Source: Paraliobacillus salinarum (GTDB taxonomy: Bacteria > Bacillota > Bacilli > Bacillales > Amphibacillaceae). From it: a DNA stretch of 64,000 nucleotides. The translations under genes and the position numbers were made by a program. Numbering within the stretch: position 1 is the stretch's first letter; each line of letters begins with the position of its first letter. The DNA lies in NCBI RefSeq assembly GCF_014083865.1, contig NZ_JACEFA010000003.1, positions 186,001-250,000 of the forward strand. The letters run 5' to 3'. This document shows positions 1 through 8,909 of the stretch, piece after piece. The notes beneath the pieces are model-generated. The model saw nothing but the letters and a program-made list of their open reading frames with translations, searched no databases and had not been told where the DNA came from.

Positions 1-3000
1 AAAATCTTTAATTAACTGCGTATCACTGTATATATCTTTTACTTCGTGTTGTCTTTTTAATTTAGTAACTGTTTGCTTTGCTCGATAATTCGCAGCTTGC
101 TCATACGGATAGGAAAATGTTAACCGTTCTTGTACTTTCTTATCTAAGGACTCATCCGTGTCTAAAATTGGTTGCCACTCACTTATCTTCTGTTCCACAT
201 GCATCTTTGTATGTTCTAATTCAGATGTTTGTACACGATACATGTTGGCATGTTCCAATTGAATATCCCATTTAGAATGATCTTCAGCAATCGTAATTGG
301 AGCTTGGGCGGAATCTTTCTCTCGTAATGGAGTTGCTTGTTGATGACGAATCAGACTAGAACCAACCCAATCTAAATAAGTGTTCGTTTCTAAACGGTAA
401 TGAGCAGGTAACACCCAGTCTGGATGATCGATAACTTCTTGCCATTTGCTCAATTTCTTGTCTAAAGATGCAACAGATCCAATCATGACTAATTTCTCTT
501 TTGCACGGGTAAGCGCAACATATAGTACACGCATCTCTTCTGCCCAGCTTTCTTGTTTCATTTGTTGCTTCAATGCGTGATAAATAAGTGTTGGATACAT
601 AATTCTTTTTTCTGGATCAATGTATTTACTACCGAAACCAAGGTCCTTGTGTAGTAAATATTTCTGTTTTAGATCCTGCTGATTAAACTGTTTATCCATC
701 GCACCCAAGATCACTACTGGGAATTCTAATCCTTTACTTTTGTGAATCGTCATGATTCGCACAACATCTTCTGATTCACCTAATGCTCTTGCTGCACCAA
801 GGTCATCTCCTTTTTCCTCCATGCGATCAATTAAGCGTAAGAAACGAAATAAACCTCTAAATGAAGTGGATTCATAGGAACGAGCTCGATCATATAACGC
901 TCGCAAGTTAGCTTGTCTTTGTCTACCTCCAGGAATGCCACCAACGAAATCATAATACCCTGTGTCACGATACACTTGCCATATAAGTTCTGCGAGTGAT
1001 CCTTGTCTTGCTTGTGTTCGCCATGATTCTAAGTTTGTTAAAAAAGTAGATAACTGCTTCTGTTTGATTCGGTCAGACATTATACTTTGATATGCCAATA
1101 ATGCCTCATAATAGCTTACGCGCTTTTTAGCTAAACGGATTTCTGCTAGATCATTCTCATCCAAACCTACTATTGGTGACCGTAATACACTTGCAAGTGG
1201 AATATCTTGCTGAGGATTATCTATCACTCTTAATAAGTTAATCATGACTTTAATTTCAATTGCTTCTAAATAGCCGCTTGCTATCTCCGCATATACTGGA
1301 ATTCCTTGCTTTTTAAGCTCCTCCATAATTGTAGGTGCCCATGTCATGGAACGCATTAAAATGACGATATCACGGTATTGTATCGAACGTTTTTGACCTG
1401 TCGCTTTGTCCATTACTTGCATTGCAGGTCGATCTGGATTTCCGATCCAGCTTTGTATTCGTTTTGCGTAAGCTCTTGCCTCAATTTGTGCTTTCTCCAA
1501 ATCTTCCAGAGTTTCTTCCTCTGTTTCTGCTTCTGTTTCTTTTGTATCTCGATCAATGATAACTACTTCAGTATTCGGGTTTTCTAACGGCAATTCATCA
1601 TAAGATAGGTTGCCATAAATTAATTCAGCATCTTGATCATAAGCAATTTCACCTACTTCTTCGTCTAACAATTGACGAAAGATGTAATTCGTTGCTGTTA
1701 ATACTTCTTGCCTACTTCTGAAATTTCGGGCAAGATCAATTCTTTTTTCATCATTTGAAGACTCTGCAAATCGTTTATACTTGTTAATAAATAATGACGG
1801 TTCCGCATGTCGAAAACGGTAAATACTTTGCTTTACATCGCCTACCATGAACATATTTCCAAGATCTTTTCTTGTTACTAAGGATAGAATTGTCTCTTGA
1901 ACTAGATTGGTATCCTGATATTCATCTACTAAAACCTCTGTAAATTTAGCTTGCATCGCTTGAGCAACTTTAGAAGGCAAAATCTGATCTGATGTTGCAT
2001 CATCTGCTAATAAAAGTTGTAAACAATAATGCTCTAAGTCGGAAAAATCAACAAGTGCTTTTTCCTTTTTTATAGCTGTGTAACTTGCTTTAAAAGCTTT
2101 AACTAATGTGACTAACTCTTTCATTAATGGATATAGTGCTTGCATGTCAGCTAAATAATCAGTTAGCTTTCTCGAGAACCAATTGTCGGAAAGTTCATTC
2201 CAACGTTTTTTATATTTATTACGTATGGATTTCACTTTTTCTTTGGTTTCTTCATTGCATTCCACTTTTTTTCTTGATAAAGCTGCAAACTTAGCTTCCA
2301 TAAAATGAGTACGCGTGTCTTCCCAACTGAATGCTAATTTTGCTTTCCCTTCTTGAATCATGACTAAATCAGCATCAATAGCTTCTGCATAATGATAAGG
2401 CCCATCACTTTCTCTTGTTTTTTCTAAAGCCTGCTCTGCCTCACTTTGCATAGCATTAAGCTGTCTGTGCACATCTTCTTTTAATATAGTTAACCATGGT
2501 AGATCCGCTTCATCAGCTTCTAGTGCAATTGCATACATTTCCACTATTTGATCCAGCCACTCTTCTGGCCAAGGATTCTGCATAGCGAAATCATATAGCT
2601 TTAAAATCAATTCTTCTACTTCCACATCACTACGGTCACTAGAAAAGCTATCTACTACAGTAAAAAAAGCTTGTTGCTCATTTGTTTCTTTTCCATACCA
2701 CGTTTCAAATAAATCATCCATCACTTCTTGTCTCAGCATATCCGCTTCGATTGTATCAGCAATTCTAAAGCTAGGATCAATATCTAATAAGTAAGCATTT
2801 CGACGAATCAAATCCATACAAAAAGCATGTAATGTAGAAATGGATGCTTGCTGTAATAATGCCAGTTGTTTTTTCAAATGATTCGATTGTGGGGAAACTT
2901 CTAAAGCCGACTCTAGTGCTTCTGCTACCCTATTACGCATTTCCTGTGCTGCAGCGTTCGTAAACGTTACAACTAACAGGCTGTCAATCGCTACTGGATT

Positions 3001-3135
3001 TTGTTTATCGATAAGTTTCTGAATAATTCGTTCAACTAATACTGCTGTCTTACCAGACCCAGCCGCAGCCGCTACTAATGTATCTGTACCACTTGTATAT
3101 ATTGCTTGTTCTTGTTCTTTCGTCCACTGCGGCAT
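1..3135 (-). CDS. addA: ATP-dependent helicase/nuclease subunit A, AddA (3' end outside window)
   Basis: AddA is the UvrD-like helicase and nuclease subunit of the AddAB enzyme, which resects double-strand breaks and loads RecA after Chi recognition. About 1045 residues are visible and the C-terminal nuclease domain is cut off by the window edge. Helicase motifs are intact: Walker A GSGKT at residues 26-30, DEYQDTN near 404, GDVKQSIYRFRHA near 430, IHKSKGLEF near 797 and VLYVALTRAK near 870. The ATG overlaps the addB stop by one base (TAATG), so the two are translationally coupled, with GGAGAGG just upstream. Gene order matches B. subtilis addBA. Confidence 0.97.
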   Translation of the reverse strand, partial: MPQWTKEQEQAIYTSGTDTLVAAAAGSGKTAVLVERIIQKLIDKQNPVAIDSLLVVTFTNAAAQEMRNRVAEALESALEVSPQSNHLKKQLALLQQASISTLHAFCMDLIRRNAYLLDIDPSFRIADTIEADMLRQEVMDDLFETWYGKETNEQQAFFTVVDSFSSDRSDVEVEELILKLYDFAMQNPWPEEWLDQIVEMYAIALEADEADLPWLTILKEDVHRQLNAMQSEAEQALEKTRESDGPYHYAEAIDADLVMIQEGKAKLAFSWEDTRTHFMEAKFAALSRKKVECNEETKEKVKSIRNKYKKRWNELSDNWFSRKLTDYLADMQALYPLMKELVTLVKAFKASYTAIKKEKALVDFSDLEHYCLQLLLADDATSDQILPSKVAQAMQAKFTEVLVDEYQDTNLVQETILSLVTRKDLGNMFMVGDVKQSIYRFRHAEPSLFINKYKRFAESSNDEKRIDLARNFRSRQEVLTATNYIFRQLLDEEVGEIAYDQDAELIYGNLSYDELPLENPNTEVVIIDRDTKETEAETEEETLEDLEKAQIEARAYAKRIQSWIGNPDRPAMQVMDKATGQKRSIQYRDIVILMRSMTWAPTIMEELKKQGIPVYAEIASGYLEAIEIKVMINLLRVIDNPQQDIPLASVLRSPIVGLDENDLAEIRLAKKRVSYYEALLAYQSIMSDRIKQKQLSTFLTNLESWRTQARQGSLAELIWQVYRDTGYYDFVGGIPGGRQRQANLRALYDRARSYESTSFRGLFRFLRLIDRMEEKGDDLGAARALGESEDVVRIMTIHKSKGLEFPVVILGAMDKQFNQQDLKQKYLLHKDLGFGSKYIDPEKRIMYPTLIYHALKQQMKQESWAEEMRVLYVALTRAKEKLVMIGSVASLDKKLSKWQEVIDHPDWVLPAHYRLETNTYLDWVGSSLIRHQQATPLREKDSAQAPITIAEDHSKWDIQLEHANMYRVQTSELEHTKMHVEQKISEWQPILDTDESLDKKVQERLTFSYPYEQAANYRAKQTVTKLKRQHEVKDIYSDTQLIKDF

Positions 3136-6100
3136 TACCTCTCCTCCTTTTGCTTAATTTTTTCTACTATTTCTTCGTCTTTTAATTCTTTTAAGCGACG
3201 ATAATTATTCTCTGGTAATGTCGTGTCAAATTGACAGACAGATCGAAAAGGACAATACGTACAAGCTACTTGTTGCTTTTGCTGGTATGGATTTAGCGAA
3301 ACACCACCATTACTTATATCTACACCTGCTTCAATCATTAATTGACGCACATAAGTCTGTAGCGATTCAAACGTTTCAGAAGTTGCTGTGTTGGAACCAC
3401 TTCTGAAATTTCCGTCTTTTTTCAGACCTGCTGGAATCACTGTGCTCATTCCGCTATCCAAGCTCGTATCCATCATTTTCACAATGGATTCATCCTCTAA
3501 TAACAAACCTTGCATTTTAAATTTTTTAAATAATTTCTCTTCAATGGTCTGTTCATTTAATGCACTGTTTTCTGACAACATCGGGTTATGCACATGAAAA
3601 TAAAGAACACCGGCAGGTAAAGCCTGAAGTCCTAACCATTTCTCTGCGTTCGTTAAAATGACATCCAAGTATGCTAACATTTGCAAGGATAACCCATAAT
3701 ATACTTCTACTAGATTTAGCCCTTTTGCACTTGATTTATAATCAACAATTCGTAAATATAAAGGATCCACTTCATTCGCTTGGTCTACTCGATCAATTCT
3801 CCCTCTTAATAATAATTCATATCCGTTCGGCAATGATAAACGTAATGGATCTAATGGGCTATTAGATAAACCGAACCCAAGTTCTAAACCAACAGGTGAA
3901 AAATTACTCTTTCTTGATTGTTCACTCAATACAAATGTTGCTCTTGCGATAATTCGCTCTAATTTGGTTTTCATATAGTAAAACCGATTTGAACTATGCA
4001 AAATTTGATGTTGCAAAATAGGTGCTAATTTCTCAACAGCACGCTTTGCATAAGTAGTTGCTTGTTCTTGATAAACATGATGAAAGCTTTTGTCCTCTGC
4101 TTGAATCCATTCTGTAATTTGCTTTAAGGCTTCATGAAATAATTGTCCGATATCAGGTGCATCTAGCTTATATGTTTGACGCTCGGTTAATCCCAGACTA
4201 TATCTAGCAAAATGTTGATAAGAACAACGGTAATAGGTTTCTAGCCTTGATATACTTGCTTTAATTTGCTTTGGATATAACTGTTCAACTGTATCTTTTT
4301 CTAAATTCACTGGTTTATTTTGATAAAGTAAGCTTTGCAAGATGGCATGCGTTTTCCCATGCTTTTCTTGATGATTAACAAACCAATTAAACACACTCCA
4401 CCAAATCGGATCAATAGGGTAGTTTCTTTGGTGCTTTGCTAACTGTGCCGTCAAAGCGGATCGCGTTTTGTTTGGTGTCGTTACAAATCGATCTGCTTCT
4501 TCCATCTCTTCTGGATCTTGTAATAAAATAACCGTTTCCTTTGTTCTCGGGAATAAATCATATATGCGCTTAATTAATGGAGAAGCTATCTTTGCTTTTC
4601 CCTCTGTATCACTAAGCGGATAGCTAATCCATAATTTTTCTGTAGCAAGGGTAAATGCTAAATAAACATAAAACCAATCATCAATCAATTGTTGTTTTTC
4701 CCCATCTGCTAATTGCAATCCGTGGGTCCCTAGTAGTACTCTATCTTCTTCTGACAATACACCATCTATCTTCGGCTTCATTGGCCAAGTTCCTTCATTC
4801 ACTCCTAAAAGTAGTGATGCCTTTATTCCAGTCATTCGAGATCTGTCAATTGTCCCTACTACTACATGATCGATGCTTGGTGGAACATGTGCAAAGGTTA
4901 ACGTATCTAGCCCCGCTTCTAAACTTTGTTGAAACAGCTGTAATGAAATCGTTTCAGAACCAGTTAATTCAACCATTTCATCTAAAAGTTGTAATACTGC
5001 GTCCCAAACTTGTTCTTGTTCCTTAGCAACCTCCAATGCACCTTCTTGTTCGAATTGATCACGAAGATATTCCAGTTGGTCAGGTACTCCCAAATGCTCC
5101 AACCATTCATATAGTGCAGCAGCTTTTTCCTCAATCGTTTCTGCTGCTCGCAATTTCCTATCTAACGGTTCAAGTGCTTGTACAACTTGATCACGATAAC
5201 AATTGATTCTTTCCTGTTTTTCTTTCTCGTAATCTGTTTGACCGGCTTGTTCAAAACCCTTAAAACGTTGAAAAATCCACGGTTTATCACTTAACCATTG
5301 TTTTCTTCCGCGAATACCGTATTCAAGTACATAATTTTCTAATGTATCGATTGCATCCATATCTAATGGATCTTTTTGATTACTTGTTGGTATTAGTCCT
5401 GTTTTTAAGACACGGAAAAGTGTGTCATAACGCCAGTTGCCAACAACAACATCCAAAGCTGAACGAATTAATTCTACTAATGGATGATGTAGCATCGTTC
5501 TTTTTTCATCAATAAAGGCAGGAATATGATAATCTTTAAAAATTGTTGCAATGAGATCATGATATACATCCGGTTCTCTTGCTAAAACAGCAATGTCTTG
5601 GTAACGAAATCCCTCTTCTCTAACTAGACGCAAAATCTCTTGCGCCGCTCCTTCTACCTCTGCCCGCGGATGTACTGCTTGTGCTAGTTGGATTGGTGCT
5701 TCATGTTGATAACTTGGAGCTGGTCTAGTATCAAAAAATTTCTCTAAATGAATAAATGCCGGAGCTAGTCTATCTTTCTCTTCAACTAGAACCTCTGTTT
5801 TCGATTCAAGTCCTAATTCATCTGCTAGCTCATTTAAAGTTTGATAGGTTTCTTTCGTTTGAGAGAAAATATCAAATGACTCTGTTGGTTCTTGTGGTAT
5901 TTGATTTAAAGTGAGTGTAATTGTAGTATGTTTCGCTTGCTTCATTAACATACCGATTACCTCTTGCTCTTGTGGTGTAAACCGGTGGAAACCATCAATA
6001 TAAATCGTTGCATTTTTTAAAAAAGTTACTTGTGACATTTTGTCTATTAATAAATTAAGCTGATCTTCTTGATCAATGTATTTTCCGTCTAATACACTTA

Positions 6101-6620
6101 CCAGTCTTTCGTACAGATAATATAAATCCTCTAATTTTTGTTTTAGCCCTTTTTCATTAGGTGTTAAATGCTTAAACTGGTCCATTTCTTCTATTTGCAT
6201 AGCTAGAAGTTCCGGTGTAATACGATAACGTTTAAATTCGGTAATGATCGATTCAATTTGTTCAATAAAACCGTGCTTCTCTATAGATTTTTGGAACATT
6301 TGCCAATCGCTTGCTCGCTCTTCGATGATTTTTCGAAGCATCATTTGTAAACCTGTTGAGCTGATAAACTGTTTTGTTGCCCCGCCAGTTTCTTGTAAAA
6401 CCCGCCAAGCTAATCGTGAGAAACTAAGTACCTGCGCTCGTATACTTCCATTTATTTCATCTTGTAATAATGCATATTCTTGTTGGAAAGTCATTTGGTC
6501 CGGTACTAAATAAATAATTGCGTTTCCTCTTGGATCTTGTTTTAATTCCTCTTTTATTTCTGTTAGGCATTGGTTACTTTTCGATACCGCGGCATTACCT
6601 ATTAAAAAACGGACACTCAT
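3135..6620 (-). CDS. addB: ATP-dependent helicase/nuclease subunit B, AddB, with degenerate Walker A
   Basis: AddB is the second AddAB subunit, carrying a nuclease domain and the Chi-recognition helicase-like fold. The start at 6620 (MSVRFLIG) follows GAGGAGAG and gives 1161 aa, the usual family length; the longer open frame to 6758 has no such site. The nuclease motif IVDYKSS lies near residue 960. Iron-sulfur cysteines are present (YYRC near 799 and CTYCPFRSVC near 1124-1134). Oddly, the P-loop, normally GRSGSGKT in B. subtilis AddB, reads GNAAVSKS at residues 8-15: Lys and Ser remain, but two of the three loop glycines are lost. A terminator separates it from yhjE. Confidence 0.96.
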   Translation of the reverse strand: MSVRFLIGNAAVSKSNQCLTEIKEELKQDPRGNAIIYLVPDQMTFQQEYALLQDEINGSIRAQVLSFSRLAWRVLQETGGATKQFISSTGLQMMLRKIIEERASDWQMFQKSIEKHGFIEQIESIITEFKRYRITPELLAMQIEEMDQFKHLTPNEKGLKQKLEDLYYLYERLVSVLDGKYIDQEDQLNLLIDKMSQVTFLKNATIYIDGFHRFTPQEQEVIGMLMKQAKHTTITLTLNQIPQEPTESFDIFSQTKETYQTLNELADELGLESKTEVLVEEKDRLAPAFIHLEKFFDTRPAPSYQHEAPIQLAQAVHPRAEVEGAAQEILRLVREEGFRYQDIAVLAREPDVYHDLIATIFKDYHIPAFIDEKRTMLHHPLVELIRSALDVVVGNWRYDTLFRVLKTGLIPTSNQKDPLDMDAIDTLENYVLEYGIRGRKQWLSDKPWIFQRFKGFEQAGQTDYEKEKQERINCYRDQVVQALEPLDRKLRAAETIEEKAAALYEWLEHLGVPDQLEYLRDQFEQEGALEVAKEQEQVWDAVLQLLDEMVELTGSETISLQLFQQSLEAGLDTLTFAHVPPSIDHVVVGTIDRSRMTGIKASLLLGVNEGTWPMKPKIDGVLSEEDRVLLGTHGLQLADGEKQQLIDDWFYVYLAFTLATEKLWISYPLSDTEGKAKIASPLIKRIYDLFPRTKETVILLQDPEEMEEADRFVTTPNKTRSALTAQLAKHQRNYPIDPIWWSVFNWFVNHQEKHGKTHAILQSLLYQNKPVNLEKDTVEQLYPKQIKASISRLETYYRCSYQHFARYSLGLTERQTYKLDAPDIGQLFHEALKQITEWIQAEDKSFHHVYQEQATTYAKRAVEKLAPILQHQILHSSNRFYYMKTKLERIIARATFVLSEQSRKSNFSPVGLELGFGLSNSPLDPLRLSLPNGYELLLRGRIDRVDQANEVDPLYLRIVDYKSSAKGLNLVEVYYGLSLQMLAYLDVILTNAEKWLGLQALPAGVLYFHVHNPMLSENSALNEQTIEEKLFKKFKMQGLLLEDESIVKMMDTSLDSGMSTVIPAGLKKDGNFRSGSNTATSETFESLQTYVRQLMIEAGVDISNGGVSLNPYQQKQQVACTYCPFRSVCQFDTTLPENNYRRLKELKDEEIVEKIKQKEER

Positions 6621-6710
6621 TTCTTTTCTCTCCTCACATACTTCAATCGATTGTCTGTTCGCTCCTTCCATTTTAACATGATTACATGATAAGAACACTG
6701 CTCCTTTATA

Positions 6711-6749
6711 TAAAAAAATAGTAGAATAGAAACATCCTATTCTACTATT
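6711..6749 (-). terminator. Rho-independent terminator after yhjE
   Basis: A perfect 13-bp inverted repeat (AATAGTAGAATAG at 6717-6729 against 6737-6749, loop of 7) abuts the yhjE stop codon. On the minus strand it is followed by a run of seven T. It should insulate addBA from yhjE transcription. Confidence 0.85.
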
Positions 6750-6750
6750 T

Positions 6751-7413
6751 TTATTCACTATCTTCTTTTATTTGTGTGATTTTATCCCTTTTTCGCAGCC
6801 ATTTCTCAATTATTTTACCCAATATCCAAAACAGAGATATACTCACTCCAACTACAATTGTTTTTACAGGATTTTGAGCAAAAGAAGCGATACTACTACC
6901 TACATATGCAATAGAAAAAATCATCACTGTTTTCCCTAACAATACTGCTAGTCCAAACTGATATATATTTATTTTAGATAAACCCGCAACAGTGTTGATG
7001 ATTGCGGACGGCGAAAAAGGAAAGCACATTAATATAAATAGTGGTCCAAATCCGTGACGCTCAAGCCAATTCGTTACTCGTTCCACCTGTTTATTACGGC
7101 GTATCCAAATAAAAAGACGCTTGTTACCAAGTTTTCTAATTAATAAAAACACAGCCATTGCACCAGTGCTTGCACCTGCCCAAGATAAGATGAAACCTTC
7201 CCATAATCCATATGCAGCAGAGTTAGTAAGGACAAAAACAACTAATGGTAAAAATGGTAGAAATGCTTCAATGAAAGGGAGTAAAAACCCTGGTAACGGG
7301 CCAAAACTTTCGTATGTTCTTAATAGTTGCTTTAAAACCATGTCATATTGATCTGCTTCAATTAATTGTTGTATTTCATTTAATGTGGTTGCATTGTTAC
7401 CTAGTACATACAT
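6751..7413 (-). CDS. yhjE: TVP38/TMEM64 family membrane protein (YhjE-like)
   Basis: This is a DedA-related TVP38/TMEM64 integral membrane protein of about 220 aa with hydrophobic helices throughout. It carries the family signature region FGPLFILMCFPFSP followed by a glycine-rich VAGLSKI segment. The family is linked to lipid or small-solute handling in the cell membrane, but its substrate is unknown. The start at 7413 is chosen because GGAGGAGAAA lies just upstream; an upstream in-frame ATG at 7464 lacks a site. In B. subtilis the orthologue also lies beside yhjD on the addBA side, so synteny supports the name. Confidence 0.85.
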   Translation of the reverse strand: MYVLGNNATTLNEIQQLIEADQYDMVLKQLLRTYESFGPLPGFLLPFIEAFLPFLPLVVFVLTNSAAYGLWEGFILSWAGASTGAMAVFLLIRKLGNKRLFIWIRRNKQVERVTNWLERHGFGPLFILMCFPFSPSAIINTVAGLSKINIYQFGLAVLLGKTVMIFSIAYVGSSIASFAQNPVKTIVVGVSISLFWILGKIIEKWLRKRDKITQIKEDSE

Positions 7414-7474
7414 ATTACATTTTCTCCTCCGCCTACGCAGCTTTCTTTCTCTTTCGATGTTCAAGTTAGGTGCA

Positions 7475-7573
7475 ATAAGTCAACATCGACTCATTTCCTT
7501 CGTCGTGTTTCCTTTATCTCCTACGGTGCCGTCCAGTCCATACGTTGCTGAACAGGTGTTTTCGCTTTTATTA
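7475..7573. repeat. 99-bp direct repeat, copy 1
   Basis: This copy is identical to 7622-7720, offset by exactly 147 bp. It begins ATAAGTCAACATCGACTC and ends TTCGCTTTTATTA. It lies in the otherwise gene-free 7414-7847 interval upstream of yhjE. No convincing coding frame is seen in it. It looks like a small dispersed intergenic element, but that cannot be shown from one locus. Confidence 0.9.
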
Positions 7574-7621
7574 TCTAGCTCAAACACCTAGCAACTAGTG
7601 TACTTCCTTCACCTCTGTACG

Positions 7622-7720
7622 ATAAGTCAACATCGACTCATTTCCTTCGTCGTGTTTCCTTTATCTCCTACGGTGCCGTCCAGTCCATACGTTGCTGAAC
7701 AGGTGTTTTCGCTTTTATTA
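7622..7720. repeat. 99-bp direct repeat, copy 2
   Basis: This is the second copy, identical over 99 bp to 7475-7573. The 48-bp spacer (7574-7621) holds an imperfect palindrome, CACCTAGCAACTAGTG, which could be a boundary of the element. The AT-rich stretch 7721-7847 that follows holds nothing recognisable before the yhjD promoter. Confidence 0.9.
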
Positions 7721-7847
7721 ATAGTATTACACTTTTTATTTTAATGTAAACCTTTCTGTTTGCCTATCGTTTCCTATTTAACTTTTGTTATTTTTTCCGC
7801 TTCATAACTATTTTAGTATATTTCGTTTTCAAATAACATAAAATACA

Positions 7848-7875
7848 GTATAATAGAACGTACGTTCTATTATAC
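7848..7875 (+). promoter_or_regulatory. 28-bp perfect palindrome over the yhjD -10; LexA-box-like operator
   Basis: The half-site GTATAATAGAACGT is repeated inverted with no gap. Its centre AGAACGTACGTTCT matches 12 of 14 positions of the Bacillus SOS box CGAACRNRYGTTYG. TATAAT at 7849-7854 is a plausible -10, with a weak -35 (TTTTCA) 17 bp upstream, so a bound repressor would block the promoter. Another palindrome-binding repressor such as a TetR-type protein is possible. Because a T run follows about 10 nt later, it could also fold as a weak terminator. Confidence 0.55.
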
Positions 7876-7906
7876 AGCTTAGTTTTTTTACAGAGGAGGG
7901 GATTAA

Positions 7907-8290
7907 ATGTGTTACTTAACAGATTCTGAATATGCACTTGGATCCCGCTTTCTCTTTCTTTCGATGGCTATTATCGTTATCCAAAACGACCTAGCCTCTT
8001 TTGAGAAAGGGAATGATATTAAAATAAAAGAACCTTATACAGCATTATTAACTACGATGGAAAACCGCGCTATTGCTGAAAGACAACAATTAAAAAAATA
8101 TATGAGGAAACAACGATTGCATGTCACTCGTTTGGAAAAAACGGAAACTTTCTCTTCGTATTTATATGTTTGCAATGGCAGAGAAGAGCAACGGAATTAC
8201 TTTAACCCCACTATTCGAACAAAAGTAGCCTCGATTATCTATGAATTAATGCATCAAGCTCTCCCTACAATCAAATCCCCTTACAAATAA
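7907..8290 (+). CDS. yhjD: Conserved hypothetical protein, YhjD-like
   Basis: This 127-aa soluble protein of unknown function has a hydrophobic N-terminal segment (LFLSMAIIVIQ), a lysine- and arginine-rich middle and a conserved NYFNPTIR block. From memory the layout resembles B. subtilis YhjD, and the adjacent yhjE supports this. AGAGGAGGGG precedes the ATG. It is transcribed from a promoter buried in a 28-bp palindrome resembling a LexA box, so DNA-damage control is plausible. A strong hairpin follows the stop. Confidence 0.7.
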   Translation: MCYLTDSEYALGSRFLFLSMAIIVIQNDLASFEKGNDIKIKEPYTALLTTMENRAIAERQQLKKYMRKQRLHVTRLEKTETFSSYLYVCNGREEQRNYFNPTIRTKVASIIYELMHQALPTIKSPYK

Positions 8291-8326
8291 TTTATCCCCT
8301 TATTATAAATAAGGGGATAAATTATT
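8286..8326. terminator. Strong hairpin at yhjD 3' end
   Basis: Perfect 17-bp arms (AATAATTTATCCCCTTA at 8286-8302 against 8310-8326) enclose a 7-nt loop and include the yhjD stop. The downstream tract is AT-rich rather than pure T. The hairpin lies between the convergent yhjD and comK fragments. Confidence 0.7.
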
Positions 8327-8352
8327 ATATGGTTATAAAGGTAATACTATCT

Positions 8353-8634
8353 TCAGTTAAAGATAAAAAAATCATCATCCTCTCCTTCATTATTTTTATT
8401 AGATGTGTTTCGTTTTTTAAATTTCATTCTCTCTTCTAACAGATAACGGAATTGAGCAGTTCGCTGAAGTTGATTAAGCATGGAGCCATAAGAAACATCT
8501 AAAATAACAGACTTTCCATTTTTAAAAATAAACTCTGTCTCGTTTTTAGGTGTTCGACGTATTGTATGAACATAGGAGTGTGATATCCAAGAACAAAATG
8601 GTTGTTGAGGAGAAACAGTTGGAAAAAAATACAT
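8353..8634 (-). pseudogene. comK: comK 3' fragment (DNA-binding C-terminal half), interrupted by prophage
   Basis: This encodes the C-terminal part of the competence master regulator ComK: the PQQPFCSWISH block, FKNGKS, then the QLQRTAQFR region matching B. subtilis ComK, ending in an acidic tail. The 5' part lies at 49074-49348 on the same strand. The two halves share the MYFFP codons inside the duplicated core. Joining 49348-49074 to 8620-8353 gives 543 nt, 181 codons, in frame, so the interruption is clean and potentially reversible. The fragment alone has no start signal. Confidence 0.93.
8621..8634. other. attL core
   Basis: GGAAAAAAATACAT is shared with 49074-49087. To its left is the comK 3' half, to its right phage DNA. 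Reading comK, the core spells codons for Met-Tyr-Phe-Phe and the first two bases of Pro. One base after the core differs (G here, A at attR), after which CC again matches. Confidence 0.88.
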
Positions 8635-8741
8635 GCCTAACACTACAAAAATATAGTTTTAAAAGTATAATAAAACACCTACAACACAACGTTTTAGCAA
8701 TTTTACTTAGAAATGAATAAAACGATATTTTGATTAAAAAT

Positions 8742-8760
8742 GTATCATTTACAGTATCAC
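8742..8760. other. Left arm-type integrase site
   Basis: GTATCATTTACAGTATCAC matches the right-end site at 49009-49027 in the same orientation with one mismatch. Internally it is a pair of GTATCA repeats 12 bp apart, typical of arm-type sites for tyrosine integrases. It lies 108 bp inside attL. The 8644-8909 interval otherwise holds only this site and the hairpin at 8765-8798. Confidence 0.6.
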
Positions 8761-8764
8761 AAGC

Positions 8765-8798
8765 AAAAGCACCTACTTTAATTAGCAGGTGCTTTTTT
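8765..8798. terminator. Hairpin terminator near the phage left end
   Basis: AAAAGCACCT pairs with AGGTGCTTTT across a 12-nt loop and is followed by TT on the plus strand. It lies downstream of the lipoprotein gene on the minus strand. It probably stops transcription across attL in either direction. Confidence 0.7.
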
Positions 8799-8909
8799 CA
8801 TTTACACCGAACATCACATACGCCAAGTTTTAAATAGTTAAGTCTTTTGGTTTGGGAAGAATTAAAGAGATATAAGTAGGCGATTTAAACATCCTACTCA
8901 ATTTCATTA

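Noticed and set aside
7414-7847. Possible coding frames within the 99-bp repeats
   Set aside because: Frames are short, lack ribosome sites and do not continue between copies.
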